Source: Oceaniferula spumae
Lineage (GTDB): Bacteria > Verrucomicrobiota > Verrucomicrobiia > Verrucomicrobiales > Akkermansiaceae
Direction of reading: 5' to 3'
DNA: 64,000 nucleotides
NCBI RefSeq assembly: GCF_042849255.1
Contig: NZ_AP026866.1
Coordinates: forward strand, 2,542,001-2,606,000
Of the stretch, positions 53,440-63,022 are shown piece after piece. The first letter of the stretch is position 1. The number at the start of each line of letters is the position of its first letter. The notes beneath the pieces were generated by a model, which was not told where the DNA came from, did not search any database, and saw only the letters and a program-made list of their open reading frames with translations. Both the position numbers and the translations under genes were made by a program.

Positions 53440-53480
53440 CAAAAAACCCCCGTGCGGTAAATCGCACGGGGGTTTGTTTT
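53440..53480 (-). terminator. ATP synthase operon terminator
   Basis: AAACCCCCGTGCG at 53444-53456 pairs perfectly with CGCACGGGGGTTT at 53463-53475, a 13-bp stem with a 6-base loop. The A-run at 53441-53446 gives a T-run on the minus strand, 30 bases after the atpC stop. Confidence 0.9.
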
Positions 53481-53494
53481 GATTTGTTTGGCCG

Positions 53495-53513
53495 ACTAAC
53501 AGTGATTGTTAGT
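53495..53513. repeat. Inverted pair of the dispersed hexamer at the atpC stop
   Basis: ACTAACA-GTGAT-TGTTAGT is a perfect 7-bp inverted repeat that includes the atpC stop codon. It is built from two facing copies of the YCTAACA-type motif, and lies just before the main terminator. Inverted uptake-sequence pairs at gene ends are known in Neisseria; likeness only. Confidence 0.6.
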
Positions 53514-53913
53514 GATGGCGGCGCTTGACCTTGAGCTGGGCGGTGGACTTGGCGATGATGGCCTGGAGGGCTGCGATGTCCACGTCGGCTTCGTGCTCGG
53601 CGTTATCAAGGGCTTCCTTGGCGCGGGCCATGGCTTTTTCCACTGCGGCTTCGTTGACGTCCTCACCGGCGATGGCGAGGTCACAGAGCACGGTCACTTT
53701 TTCCTGAGTCACCTCGACGAATCCCTCACCAACAGCGAGGTGTTCCTCTTTGCCGTCTTTGAGGTAGCGCAGTTCGCCTGGCTCCAAAGGAGTCACCAGG
53801 GCGGCGTGCAGCTCGAGAACGCCCATCTCACCCTCGGAGGAAGGGATGTAAACGTTTTGCACGGTATCGGAGAAGATCTTTTTCTCCGGGGTGACGATAT
53901 CGAGATGAAGCAT
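53509..53913 (-). CDS. atpC: ATP synthase F1 epsilon subunit
   Basis: 134 residues. The beta-sandwich half (MLHLDIVTPEKKIFSDTVQN, then VYIPSSEGEMGVLELHAALV and PGELRYLKDGKEEHLAVGEG) and the two-helix C-terminal half (AVEKAMARAKEALDNAE) are normal. It belongs to the central stalk of F1 and regulates ATP hydrolysis. It is the last gene of atpBEFHAGDC, 64 bases after atpD; its leader TTTCCCATTTCCCAATACC is much like that of ruvB. Confidence 0.96.
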   Translation of the reverse strand: MLHLDIVTPEKKIFSDTVQNVYIPSSEGEMGVLELHAALVTPLEPGELRYLKDGKEEHLAVGEGFVEVTQEKVTVLCDLAIAGEDVNEAAVEKAMARAKEALDNAEHEADVDIAALQAIIAKSTAQLKVKRRHH

Positions 53914-53977
53914 TGTGGTTAGGAATCAGGAAGTTGGTATTGGGAAATGGGAAACTTGAACCGCTTGGGACGGCTGT

Positions 53978-55444
<1,467 letters not shown>

Positions 55445-55509
55445 GGTGGTGTTTAGTTTGAAGTTACAGTTTAAAATTTGAAGTAATGCGTGGAAATTGG
55501 AGTTTAAGA

Positions 55510-56406
55510 CTACTCCATTGCTTTCATCGCGGTGGTGATTTCCAGAAGCTCGGCGGTGATCGCGGCCTGACGGAGTTTGTTATACTCAAGGGTGAGGTCC
55601 TTGATCATGTTCTTGGCGTTGTCCGTGGCGGACTTCATGGCGACCATCCGTGCGGAGTGCTCAGAGGCGCGGGCCTCAACCAACATCTGGTAGACCTGGA
55701 AGTTAATGTAGAGGGGCAAGAGTTTATCGAGCACACCCTCGGCACTTGGCTCGAAGAGGTAGTCTTTGCTCAAGGCTGAAACCTTATCGGTCTCCTTCGA
55801 AGTTCCTTGTCCTACGCCCTCGTAGGCGCGTTTTTCAGCCAAGGTGTCGGCCTCGATCGGCAGAAGCTGGCTAACCCATGGCTCTTGGCGCAGGGTGGAA
55901 ACGAAGTTGTTGAATGCCACGCTGATGCGATCGTAGTCGCCCTCGAGGAATTTCTCGGTGACGAACTTGGCGATGGGTTTGGCATCGTTGAATGGAACAG
56001 GATCACCCACGTGCCAATCGGCAATCAGGTTACCTCCGGCTTTGGCAATCTGCATGCGCAGCTTGCGGCCGACGGTGATGTAATCGCAGTTCTTGCCAGC
56101 GGTGGCACGGACTTTTTTCAGCAGGTTGGTATTCAGACCACCGCAGAGTCCTTTGTCCGTGGAGATGACGAGCATCAGCTCCTTGCCGCCCTCGCGTTGC
56201 TCGAGCAACGGATGGGATTCCTCTTCGGTGTTATCCTTGAGGTTGGTCAGAACTTCATTGAGTGAATCAGCGTATTCACGCCCGGCCACTGCCTGGTTCT
56301 GGGCTTTTTTCATCTTCGCCGCAGCGACAAGTTCCATCGCCTTGGTGATCTGCGAGGTATTCTTGACCGACTTAATGCGGCGGCGGATGTCACGTAGGTT
56401 AGCCAT
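55510..56406 (-). CDS. atpG: ATP synthase F1 gamma subunit
   Basis: 298 residues, the rotor shaft. The N-terminal helix MANLRDIRRRIKSVKNTSQ and the C-terminal helix ending TAELLEITTAMKAME are typical, and DKGLCGGLNTNLLKKVRA marks the conserved segment near residue 90. YNKLRQAAITAELLEI is the best-conserved part. It lies between atpA and atpD in the normal order. The leader, ACTACCGCCCACCGAAAAC, matches the pheT leader in 13 of its 15 core bases. Confidence 0.97.
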   Translation of the reverse strand: MANLRDIRRRIKSVKNTSQITKAMELVAAAKMKKAQNQAVAGREYADSLNEVLTNLKDNTEEESHPLLEQREGGKELMLVISTDKGLCGGLNTNLLKKVRATAGKNCDYITVGRKLRMQIAKAGGNLIADWHVGDPVPFNDAKPIAKFVTEKFLEGDYDRISVAFNNFVSTLRQEPWVSQLLPIEADTLAEKRAYEGVGQGTSKETDKVSALSKDYLFEPSAEGVLDKLLPLYINFQVYQMLVEARASEHSARMVAMKSATDNAKNMIKDLTLEYNKLRQAAITAELLEITTAMKAME

Positions 56407-56460
56407 GTTTTCGGTGGGCGGTAGTCAGTGGACGTTGGGCGGTGTGGTCAGCTTCGCTGA

Positions 56461-57981
56461 TTACTTCCAAGAGCTTTTGAAGTCTTCGATAGCGGTTTTA
56501 AGGCTTTCGAGGATGCTGTCTGTGATGGCTTTTTCGTTGGCGATGTCCTGAAGGACGTCGGACTTGCGTTCTGCCATGTAGGTCTCAAGGGCGTCCTGGC
56601 ATTCCTTGACGCGCTCAACTTCAACATCGTCGAAGTAGCCGTTCTGCATGGACCAGAGCACTGCCACCTCCATCGCCATGGACTTCGGTGAGTATTGGTT
56701 CTGCTTGAAGAGCTCAACGATGCGAGCACCGCGATCGAGTTTCTTCTTGGTGCCTTCGTCGAGATCGGAACCGAACTGGGCGAATGCCTGAAGTTCGCGG
56801 AACTGGGCGAGGTCGAGCTTGGTAGTACCAGCGACTTTTTTGATCGCCTTGGTCTGCGCGGCGGAACCCACACGAGAAACGGAGAGACCGACGGAAATCG
56901 CAGGGCGGATACCTTGGTAGAAAAGGTCAGTTTCGAGGAAGATCTGACCGTCGGTGATGGAAATCACGTTGGTAGGAATGTATGCGGAAACGTCACCAGC
57001 CTGGGTCTCAATGATCGGCAGCGCGGTGATGGAACCTCCACCCATGGCATCCGAAAGACGAGCGGAACGCTCAAGAAGGCGGGAGTGCAGGTAGAAAACG
57101 TCACCAGGGTAAGCTTCACGTCCGGAAGGACGACCGAGAATGAGAGAAACCTGACGATAGGCAACAGCTTGCTTGGAGAGATCATCATAAACGATGAGCA
57201 CGTCCTCGCCCTGGTCCATGAGGTATTCTGCCATGGCGCAGCCTGCGTATGGAGCAAGGAACTGGGAGGCAGCGGAGTCAGAAGCGGATGCTACGACAAC
57301 GATGGTATTTTCCATGGCGCCTGCTTCTTCAAGAGTCTTAACGGTACGAGTAACGTTAGAGAGTTTCTGACCGATGGCAACGTAGACGCAGCGCACTGGC
57401 TTGTGTCCTGCTGCGGCTTCGCGGTTCTGGTTGGCCTGGGCGATGATGGTGTCCACGGCGATGGTGGTCTTACCGGTGGAACGGTCACCAATGATCAGCT
57501 CACGCTGACCGCGACCGATTGGGATCATGGCGTCGATGGATGCGATACCGGTCTGAAGTGGCACAGAAACCGACTTACGCTTAATGATGCCGGGGGCGAT
57601 CTTTTCTACAGGGTAGCGATCAGTGGCTTCGATTTCGCCTTTGCCATCTACTGGATCACCGAGAGTGTCAACTACGCGACCGAGCAGTGCGTTTCCTACA
57701 GGAACGGAAAGTAGCTTACCAGTGGTGCGGCATTCGTCGCCTTCTTTGATGTGAAGTCCGGAACCGAGGAATACGACACCGACTTCGCCTTCTTCAAGGT
57801 TAAGGGCAAGACCGATGAGACCGCCGGGGAATTCGATCATCTCGTTCAGCTGGACGTCGCTGAGGCCTTCGACTTTGGCCACACCGTCACCGGTCTCACG
57901 GACGATGCCGACGTTGCTTTTTTCAACTGTCGAAGAGACGTTGGCGATTTGTTGTTCAAGTTCCTGGAGGATGCTGCTCAT
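56461..57981 (-). CDS. atpA: ATP synthase F1 alpha subunit
   Basis: 506 residues, the non-catalytic nucleotide-binding subunit. Walker A is GDRSTGKTTIAVDTII near residue 171; VLIVYDDLSKQAVAYRQVSL contains Walker B and GREAYPGDVFYLHSRLLERS is diagnostic. GIRPAISVGLSVSRVGSAAQ carries the arginine that reaches into the catalytic site. Full length and normal. It begins 44 bases after atpH. The leader CTTCAAACTACAAACGCT shares TTCAAACTA with that of atpD. Confidence 0.98.
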   Translation of the reverse strand: MSSILQELEQQIANVSSTVEKSNVGIVRETGDGVAKVEGLSDVQLNEMIEFPGGLIGLALNLEEGEVGVVFLGSGLHIKEGDECRTTGKLLSVPVGNALLGRVVDTLGDPVDGKGEIEATDRYPVEKIAPGIIKRKSVSVPLQTGIASIDAMIPIGRGQRELIIGDRSTGKTTIAVDTIIAQANQNREAAAGHKPVRCVYVAIGQKLSNVTRTVKTLEEAGAMENTIVVVASASDSAASQFLAPYAGCAMAEYLMDQGEDVLIVYDDLSKQAVAYRQVSLILGRPSGREAYPGDVFYLHSRLLERSARLSDAMGGGSITALPIIETQAGDVSAYIPTNVISITDGQIFLETDLFYQGIRPAISVGLSVSRVGSAAQTKAIKKVAGTTKLDLAQFRELQAFAQFGSDLDEGTKKKLDRGARIVELFKQNQYSPKSMAMEVAVLWSMQNGYFDDVEVERVKECQDALETYMAERKSDVLQDIANEKAITDSILESLKTAIEDFKSSWK

Positions 57982-58025
57982 AGCGTTTGTAGTTTGAAGT
58001 TGTTAGTTTTGAAGTTTGGAAATGA

Positions 58026-58418
58026 TTAGAAGGCGTTGGCGAGGCGGTCGAGGCGGGCCTGGACGGAGCCGTCTAAGACATCGTTGCCGATGCGGATGCG
58101 GACACCACCGAGGAGTTCGGGAGTGACCTTGTAGGTGAAAGAGAGTCCGTCACCGTATTTATCAATCAGGTTAGTTTCGAGACGCACACGGCTGGCGGTT
58201 TCCAGCTCAGTAGCGCTTTCAACGAGAGCCTTGCGGCTTTCCTCGTCAATGCGGATGAGGCGGTGCAACGAGTGAAGGATCGCGCGGTAGTCACGGGGCT
58301 TTCTTTCCGCGATCAGCTTGATGGCCGTGCGCATCTTGGCCTCGTCGATCCGTCCATGCGGAGAGCAGAGACTAAAAATCCGACGTGCGGTGCGGGCGGC
58401 GTCCTTGGAAACTTTCAT
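58026..58418 (-). CDS. atpH: ATP synthase F1 delta subunit (short form)
   Basis: 130 residues, about 45 fewer than usual (175-180). The C-terminal part is normal: YKVTPELLGGVRIRIGNDVL and DGSVQARLDRLANAF. The N-terminal six-helix domain that binds the alpha subunit is reduced to MKVSKDAARTARRIFSLCSP and following helices. It lies between atpF and atpA as expected. Either the start lies further upstream (no in-frame candidate seen) or this lineage uses a shortened peripheral-stalk subunit. Confidence 0.9.
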   Translation of the reverse strand: MKVSKDAARTARRIFSLCSPHGRIDEAKMRTAIKLIAERKPRDYRAILHSLHRLIRIDEESRKALVESATELETASRVRLETNLIDKYGDGLSFTYKVTPELLGGVRIRIGNDVLDGSVQARLDRLANAF

Positions 58419-58459
58419 GTTTAAAGTGTGCGGTGATCAGTGTGAAGTGATCCGTGTTA

Positions 58460-59008
58460 TTAACCTTCCACGGTGGCGAGCGCTTCTTCGTTGATGCGCT
58501 TCTGGTCGTCGTCGTTGAGAACCTTGCCGGTGACGGTGGCGGTGGTTGCGGTGACCAAACGGCCGAATTCCTTCTTGAGCTCGGCCTGCATGGCGTTGCG
58601 CTCGGCCTTGGCAGCTTCTTCAGCCTTGGCGAGGATGTTCTGGGCGGAGGCGATGGCTTCCTGGGCCTTCTTCTCGGAGATGGCGGCTGCGCTTTCCTTG
58701 GCCTCGGTGATGAGGCGTTGGGCGTCGGCATTGGCGGCATCGATGGCCTCTTGGGTGTGCTTCTCGCTATCGGCAAGTTGTTGCTCGATGCGCTTCAGCT
58801 TTTCTTCACCTTCGGCGATGCGGTTTTTACGCTGCTCAAGCATGGCTTGAATCGGGCCGAATGCGAATTTCTTGAGCACCAAGATCACAATAATGAAGTT
58901 GATGAACTGGGCCGCGAAGTAAGGCCAGTCCACGCGGAAAGTTTCGAGCAAGCCGGACTTGGCTGCGTCTGCACCTGCTTCGGCTGCTGCTAGATAGACG
59001 GGAAACAT
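58460..59008 (-). CDS. atpF: ATP synthase F0 b subunit
   Basis: 182 residues. A short N-terminal stretch is followed by a membrane helix (AAQFINFIIVILVLKKFAF, about residues 32-50) and a long charged helical tail (ERRKNRIAEGEEKLK type through INEEALATVEG), the peripheral stalk. The charge pattern and length fit. It lies 122 bases after atpE and 41 bases before atpH. Only one b gene is present in the operon, so the stalk is a homodimer. Confidence 0.96.
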   Translation of the reverse strand: MFPVYLAAAEAGADAAKSGLLETFRVDWPYFAAQFINFIIVILVLKKFAFGPIQAMLEQRKNRIAEGEEKLKRIEQQLADSEKHTQEAIDAANADAQRLITEAKESAAAISEKKAQEAIASAQNILAKAEEAAKAERNAMQAELKKEFGRLVTATTATVTGKVLNDDDQKRINEEALATVEG

Positions 59009-59130
59009 AATATTGTGATGAGGTTGGAAAAGGTGAATCCTTGGTGGACGGAAGAGAGAGGAAAGTGGAGATGGGTGCCGCAGAGAGTATCCCTCCGTGC
59101 GGCACCCGGTAATTTTTCCAGCTACGCGAA

Positions 59131-59328
59131 TTAACCGAAGTTAACAGCGAAGGCGGTGAGGATGAAGATACCCTCGATAAGTGCTGCAAGAATAATAGCG
59201 ATGGTAAGAACTGGTGTGGCTGCACCTGGGTTACGGCCAGTTGCTTCAGCGGCTTTTGCGCCGAGGATGCCAATTCCGAGTCCGCCGCCGAGGGCTGCGA
59301 GTGCTACTGCGAATCCTTTAGTAAACAT
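59131..59328 (-). CDS. atpE: ATP synthase F0 c subunit
   Basis: 65 residues forming the ring-forming hairpin. Helix 1 has AALGGGLGIGILGAKAAEA, the polar loop GRNPGAATP, and helix 2 LTIAIILAALIEGIFILTAF with the carboxylate Glu in ALIEG that carries the coupling ion. The Gln and Ser/Tyr pattern of sodium-type rings is absent, which suggests proton coupling. It is short compared with the common 70-85. It lies 91 bases after atpB. Confidence 0.96.
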   Translation of the reverse strand: MFTKGFAVALAALGGGLGIGILGAKAAEATGRNPGAATPVLTIAIILAALIEGIFILTAFAVNFG

Positions 59329-59419
59329 AATATTAGTTGGTTAGTTGGTTTGGTTTTTGTTGTTTTCGGTAGCCCCCACGGTTTGCCTATGGTCAGACTT
59401 CCAAAAGTGTATAAATTTT

Positions 59420-60310
59420 TTAGTGAGCGTGCTCTTCGTCGTGATGATCATCGTGGTCACCGTGATCGCAGATCAGCTTCAGGAACACCGCACTGAGGAG
59501 GGTGAACACAAGAGCTTGGATGAGACCCACCAGCAGCTCCATGAAGTAGAACGGCAGCGCTGGAAGGAAGGCGAGGTATTTCGGCACGAGAGCCATCAGG
59601 CCACCGAGGGTCTGCTCACCACCGTAGATGTTACCGAAGAGACGGAAACTGAGGGCGACAGGGCGGATGGCGATGGAGATAACCTCGAGAATACCGACGA
59701 GGAAGAAGATGACCACCATACCGGCGAGCATACCGCCTTTGAATTCACCCTTAGGGGCAAAAATGTGGGCGAAGAAGTTTTTGGCACCATTCTCGGTGAA
59801 CGCCCAGTAGAACCAGAGCACTGCGAAAGTCAGTGACATGGCGGCGGTCATGTTGAGGTCGGCATTTCCTCCGCGCAGAAGTCCTTGCACATGGCCTTCA
59901 GCATCTTCGTAAGTGATGGTGCCCACACCAGGCAGAAGCGCGAGGTAGTTGACGGTGAGAATCAGCAGGAAGGTGCCGCCGAAGAACCAGAAGGTGCGCT
60001 TAACAAGGTGATCGCCAAGGATGTTGCCGAAGAAGTTATAAAGACTCTCGATCAGCCACTCGGCGAAGTTTTGAAAACCTGTGGGCACGATGCTCATCTT
60101 ACCGGTAGCCACTTTGCAGAACGCGAAGATGAGAGCGGCTGCCATCCAGACCATGATCATGGAGTTGGTTACCCAGAAAAAGGGTGTGCCCTCAAACGGT
60201 GAGTGCGAGTATAGCGGAAGCTGGTGTCCGGCAGCAGCTGATGCCGCCCCTGAGAAAAGCAGGAGGAAAATCGCAGGTAAAACCGCGCGTATTTTTGAGA
60301 TCTGAGCCAT
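59420..60310 (-). CDS. atpB: ATP synthase F0 a subunit
   Basis: 296 residues from ATG 60310 (MAQISKIRAVLPAIFLLLFS); the open frame goes to 60373 but only adds an atypical stretch. The N-terminus resembles a signal peptide ending SAAAG. Five to six membrane helices follow. PVALSFRLFGNIYGGEQTL contains the essential Arg that meets the c-ring carboxylate. LNMTAAMSLTFAVLWFY is typical, and FMELLVGLIQALVFTLL is the last helix. The C-terminus is His/Asp-rich (HGDHDDHHDEEHAH), which could bind metal but has no known role. First gene of the operon; a CRP-type palindrome lies 69 bases upstream. Confidence 0.96.
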   Translation of the reverse strand: MAQISKIRAVLPAIFLLLFSGAASAAAGHQLPLYSHSPFEGTPFFWVTNSMIMVWMAAALIFAFCKVATGKMSIVPTGFQNFAEWLIESLYNFFGNILGDHLVKRTFWFFGGTFLLILTVNYLALLPGVGTITYEDAEGHVQGLLRGGNADLNMTAAMSLTFAVLWFYWAFTENGAKNFFAHIFAPKGEFKGGMLAGMVVIFFLVGILEVISIAIRPVALSFRLFGNIYGGEQTLGGLMALVPKYLAFLPALPFYFMELLVGLIQALVFTLLSAVFLKLICDHGDHDDHHDEEHAH

Positions 60311-60378
60311 GAATACGGTGCCGATACTTTGATCGGGCGGCGGGGACATATCGTGTTGGCGAATCGCGCGCAAGCCTA

Positions 60379-60398
60379 TTTGTGAAATTTTTCACAAA
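60379..60398. promoter_or_regulatory. CRP/FNR-type palindrome upstream of the ATP synthase operon
   Basis: TTTGTGAAATTTTTCACAAA is a perfect inverted repeat (9-base arms). It matches TGTGA-N6-TCACA, the pattern of CRP-family sites. It lies 69-88 bases upstream of the atpB start on the minus strand and 147 bases from the end of the YiiX-like gene. Which regulator binds it is unknown. Confidence 0.55.
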
Positions 60399-60526
60399 GT
60401 CATGACACCAATACCTAACTAATTGGAGAAAAAGAACATAGCAACTCCCACAGTCGGCCGCGCTCCATCCCCCATCGCTCTAGGATTCCGTATCAATTCC
60501 ACCTATTTTGGGTGTCATTTTCGGCA

Positions 60527-61906
60527 TCAAAATACCCTGATGACATTTTCCTCCACTCCGTAGTCGATGACTTTTTCAAAATGCCCCGAACCCAGCGCCT
60601 GCTCGATGAGATCCTCGGCGGAAATACAGGGTCGGCCAGTGTGCCGTTTCAGCTCGAAATGGACCGGACCGATTCCGTGGTAGCTGCGGTAAACCACCTC
60701 CGTGCAGGCCAGCCGATCGGATTTGCGGAAATCAAAGATGAAATCGTAGAGTTTCCCCTCGTGACTGATCGCCCGAGACAGAGCCTCGGCGAGCTCGCGA
60801 ACAGCAAGCTTCGGCCTCAACACCATGAAGGCATCCACCCTCAAGGTTTCCTCCAGCGGGCGGAAGAGCACACCGTCTTTTTTGGCCTCTAAAAAACGGA
60901 TCAGCTCCATGCAGCGACCATCCTCTGGTGGTGCCGCTACCCCCAGATCTCCCCTTTCCTGCAAACTGCCTATATATAATGCAGCGTGTGGCCAGAATCC
61001 GGGCAGAAACAGATTACTCATCGCATCATCGTGACGGGTCACGAAGACATCTCCCGGCCTAAGCATGGCTCCCACGGTTTCGACCACCTCTCGAGTGACG
61101 CGTTTCAGCTGGCCCGGCATCCGGCGCGGTGCCGTTTTCGACAAAACTCCGAACGGCTGCTTCAGCTCCGCCACGGCACTGCCGCTCAACTTGAGCAGAT
61201 GAAACATCACCTTCTTATATCCGGAAACGTGCCGACGCTTGAACGAATGCAATCGGTAATCCCATTTCCGTTTGAGGTAGTCGCGTTTGCGGTATTGTAA
61301 AAATGGTTCTTCCACTTGGAGTATTGCCACCAGCCCACCAACAATCGGATCCGCCGCCAGCTCAGCCACGTCCTGTTTGTGAACTTCGTAAAACATCAGG
61401 GATTCGTGGAAACGCCACATCCGACGAGATGACACCAGGTTTTTGTAGATCCGTGTGTAGCTCTTCGTTGGAATCCCGTAACGCGGTTCGGCTTCATCGA
61501 GCTTTTTCCAGACCACCGGTTTATCCGTCGCCAGATCCACGATGAATGTCGCTGATCGCACAAGCATGGTCGCGGCTGTGAATCCTACGATGAATGCCTG
61601 CAAGCGTTGCCGCCACAAGTCATCCGCCACCGAACCAGCCTCGGCACCGTCCATGTGGTCGAATATCACCTGAATGGAGTCCACCGTTTCTAACAAAGCA
61701 GCACGCACAGTCAGATAGCGAACAAAAATCTCCCTGATTCGCTCATCTTCATCGGGAAGGAAATATCCACGCGCCTCAGCAGCTGCAGCATCCGCCAGCT
61801 CTTGTGCCATTTCATCGCGCAACGGCATAGCGGGAGCGATCGATCTAACAGACCGTGCAGCAGAGCGAATTAACTGCGCCACATTAGCAACTCTGCTTTC
61901 CTTCAT
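60527..61906 (-). CDS. YiiX/YebB-like cysteine peptidase family protein
   Basis: 459 residues. The N-terminal 280 residues are helical with no known domain. From about residue 290 there is a permuted NlpC/P60-like (YiiX/YebB) fold: MLRPGDVFVTRHDDAMSNLF with the candidate catalytic His, PHAALYIGSLQERG, then DFIFDFRKSDRLACTEVVYR with the candidate Cys. GRPCISAEDLIEQALGSG follows. Such enzymes may cut peptide or lipid amide bonds; no substrate can be named. No signal peptide, so it is cytoplasmic or membrane-associated (a hydrophobic stretch lies near AFIVGFTAATMLV). It is upstream of the ATP synthase operon on the same strand. Confidence 0.8.
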   Translation of the reverse strand: MKESRVANVAQLIRSAARSVRSIAPAMPLRDEMAQELADAAAAEARGYFLPDEDERIREIFVRYLTVRAALLETVDSIQVIFDHMDGAEAGSVADDLWRQRLQAFIVGFTAATMLVRSATFIVDLATDKPVVWKKLDEAEPRYGIPTKSYTRIYKNLVSSRRMWRFHESLMFYEVHKQDVAELAADPIVGGLVAILQVEEPFLQYRKRDYLKRKWDYRLHSFKRRHVSGYKKVMFHLLKLSGSAVAELKQPFGVLSKTAPRRMPGQLKRVTREVVETVGAMLRPGDVFVTRHDDAMSNLFLPGFWPHAALYIGSLQERGDLGVAAPPEDGRCMELIRFLEAKKDGVLFRPLEETLRVDAFMVLRPKLAVRELAEALSRAISHEGKLYDFIFDFRKSDRLACTEVVYRSYHGIGPVHFELKRHTGRPCISAEDLIEQALGSGHFEKVIDYGVEENVIRVF

Positions 61907-62137
61907 AAATCATGTTTTCTCACATCCGTCTGACTTCGTCAATGCACCAGTTCAACAGGAACACACGCCAACCTAACATAATCTAACATGTCGACTTTGC
62001 GATAAAACCAAGCTTTTCGACCGATCTCGACCCAGTGTCGGCAAGCAAAAATAAGCTGGAAGTCAAGCTCCACCGAGGAAAAATAGAGAATTAATTAACT
62101 TTACATAAGCATCCGTCAGTGTCAAAAAATCACCGTT

Positions 62138-62413
62138 ATGAACAAATCCGAACTCGTCGAATCAATTCAGAAAACCCTTGGGAAAGACGCCACTAAGCGT
62201 TGTGCAGAAGATGCTCTTGCAGCCGTGCTTGAATGCATTGCGAAAGGCGTTAAGAAAGATGGCAAAGTCCAACTCATTGGTTTTGGTACTTTCGAAGTCA
62301 AGAAGCGCGCAGCACGTATGGGCCGCAACCCAAAAACTGGCGAAGCAATGAAAATCAAAGCCTCCAAGACTGTTGGCTTCAAAGCTTCTTCCAACCTCAA
62401 AGGCTCCCTCTAG
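62138..62413 (+). CDS. HU-family DNA-binding protein
   Basis: 91 residues, normal for HU. MNKSELVESIQKTLGKDATK starts the dimerisation helices; VQLIGFGTFEVKKRAARMGR and NPKTGEAMKIKASKTVGFKA form the DNA-gripping arm with the conserved Pro in GRNPKTGE. It compacts DNA in the nucleoid. The upstream 230 bases hold the promoter and two hexamer copies (61974 and 61984). It has its own terminator. Confidence 0.96.
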   Translation: MNKSELVESIQKTLGKDATKRCAEDALAAVLECIAKGVKKDGKVQLIGFGTFEVKKRAARMGRNPKTGEAMKIKASKTVGFKASSNLKGSL

Positions 62414-62438
62414 GGCTCCTTTAACCTAATCATTAACA

Positions 62439-62476
62439 ATCCCGCGTCGCCTGATGGTGACGCGGGTTTTTTTTTG
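62439..62476 (+). terminator. Rho-independent terminator after the HU gene
   Basis: CCCGCGTC at 62441-62448 pairs with GACGCGGG at 62459-62466, followed by nine T. A classical intrinsic terminator. Confidence 0.92.
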
Positions 62477-62503
62477 CTCACGAATCCAGCCATTCGCATG
62501 GAA

Positions 62504-63022
62504 TTAGCTGTCCGCCTGCCTGGACTCCTCTGAATTGGCTTCCTCGCCTCCATTGACCACCTTGCCAAAACGCAGGGAAAGATAGCAGACCAAAGCCAAG
62601 GCGACGGCATTTTCATACCGTTCCAGTGCACACGCCACACCGAGGGCACCGGTGAGCCAAATGGCGGCAGCAGTGCTCATGCCGTGAACCTTCTTGGATT
62701 GTTTTAAAATCACTCCACCACCGAGAAATCCCAAGCCGGTGATAATACCACTGTAGGCACGGGAGAAAATCTCGCCGTTCACCTGATTTTCCATATCGAC
62801 TGCCATCAGCACAAACGCGCAGGAAGAGACGGCGACTAAGGGAAATGTTCTGATTCCTGCGGAACGAGCTGTTTTTTCTCGATCCCAACCGATCGGTAGT
62901 GACAGGAGATAGGCAATGCCGAGCATGCACAGATTCCTCCACACCCCGGCCGGATTAAACTCAGTCACCAAAGCCGCGGGAATGGCAAGGAGTCCGGGGT
63001 CCGATGCGATTTGATCAATCAT
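62504..63022 (-). CDS. MgtC/SapB family membrane protein
   Basis: 172 residues with four to five membrane segments. The family is shown by LCMLGIAYLLSLPIGWDREK near residue 33, RSAGIRTFPLVAVSSCAFV, GIITGLGFLGGGVILKQ and VHGMSTAAAIWLTGALG. MgtC proteins act in magnesium homeostasis or modulate the F-ATP synthase in pathogens; here the role is not known. Its start overlaps the stop of the mechanosensitive-channel gene by 8 bases (63015-63022), so the two are coupled. Confidence 0.9.
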   Translation of the reverse strand: MIDQIASDPGLLAIPAALVTEFNPAGVWRNLCMLGIAYLLSLPIGWDREKTARSAGIRTFPLVAVSSCAFVLMAVDMENQVNGEIFSRAYSGIITGLGFLGGGVILKQSKKVHGMSTAAAIWLTGALGVACALERYENAVALALVCYLSLRFGKVVNGGEEANSEESRQADS

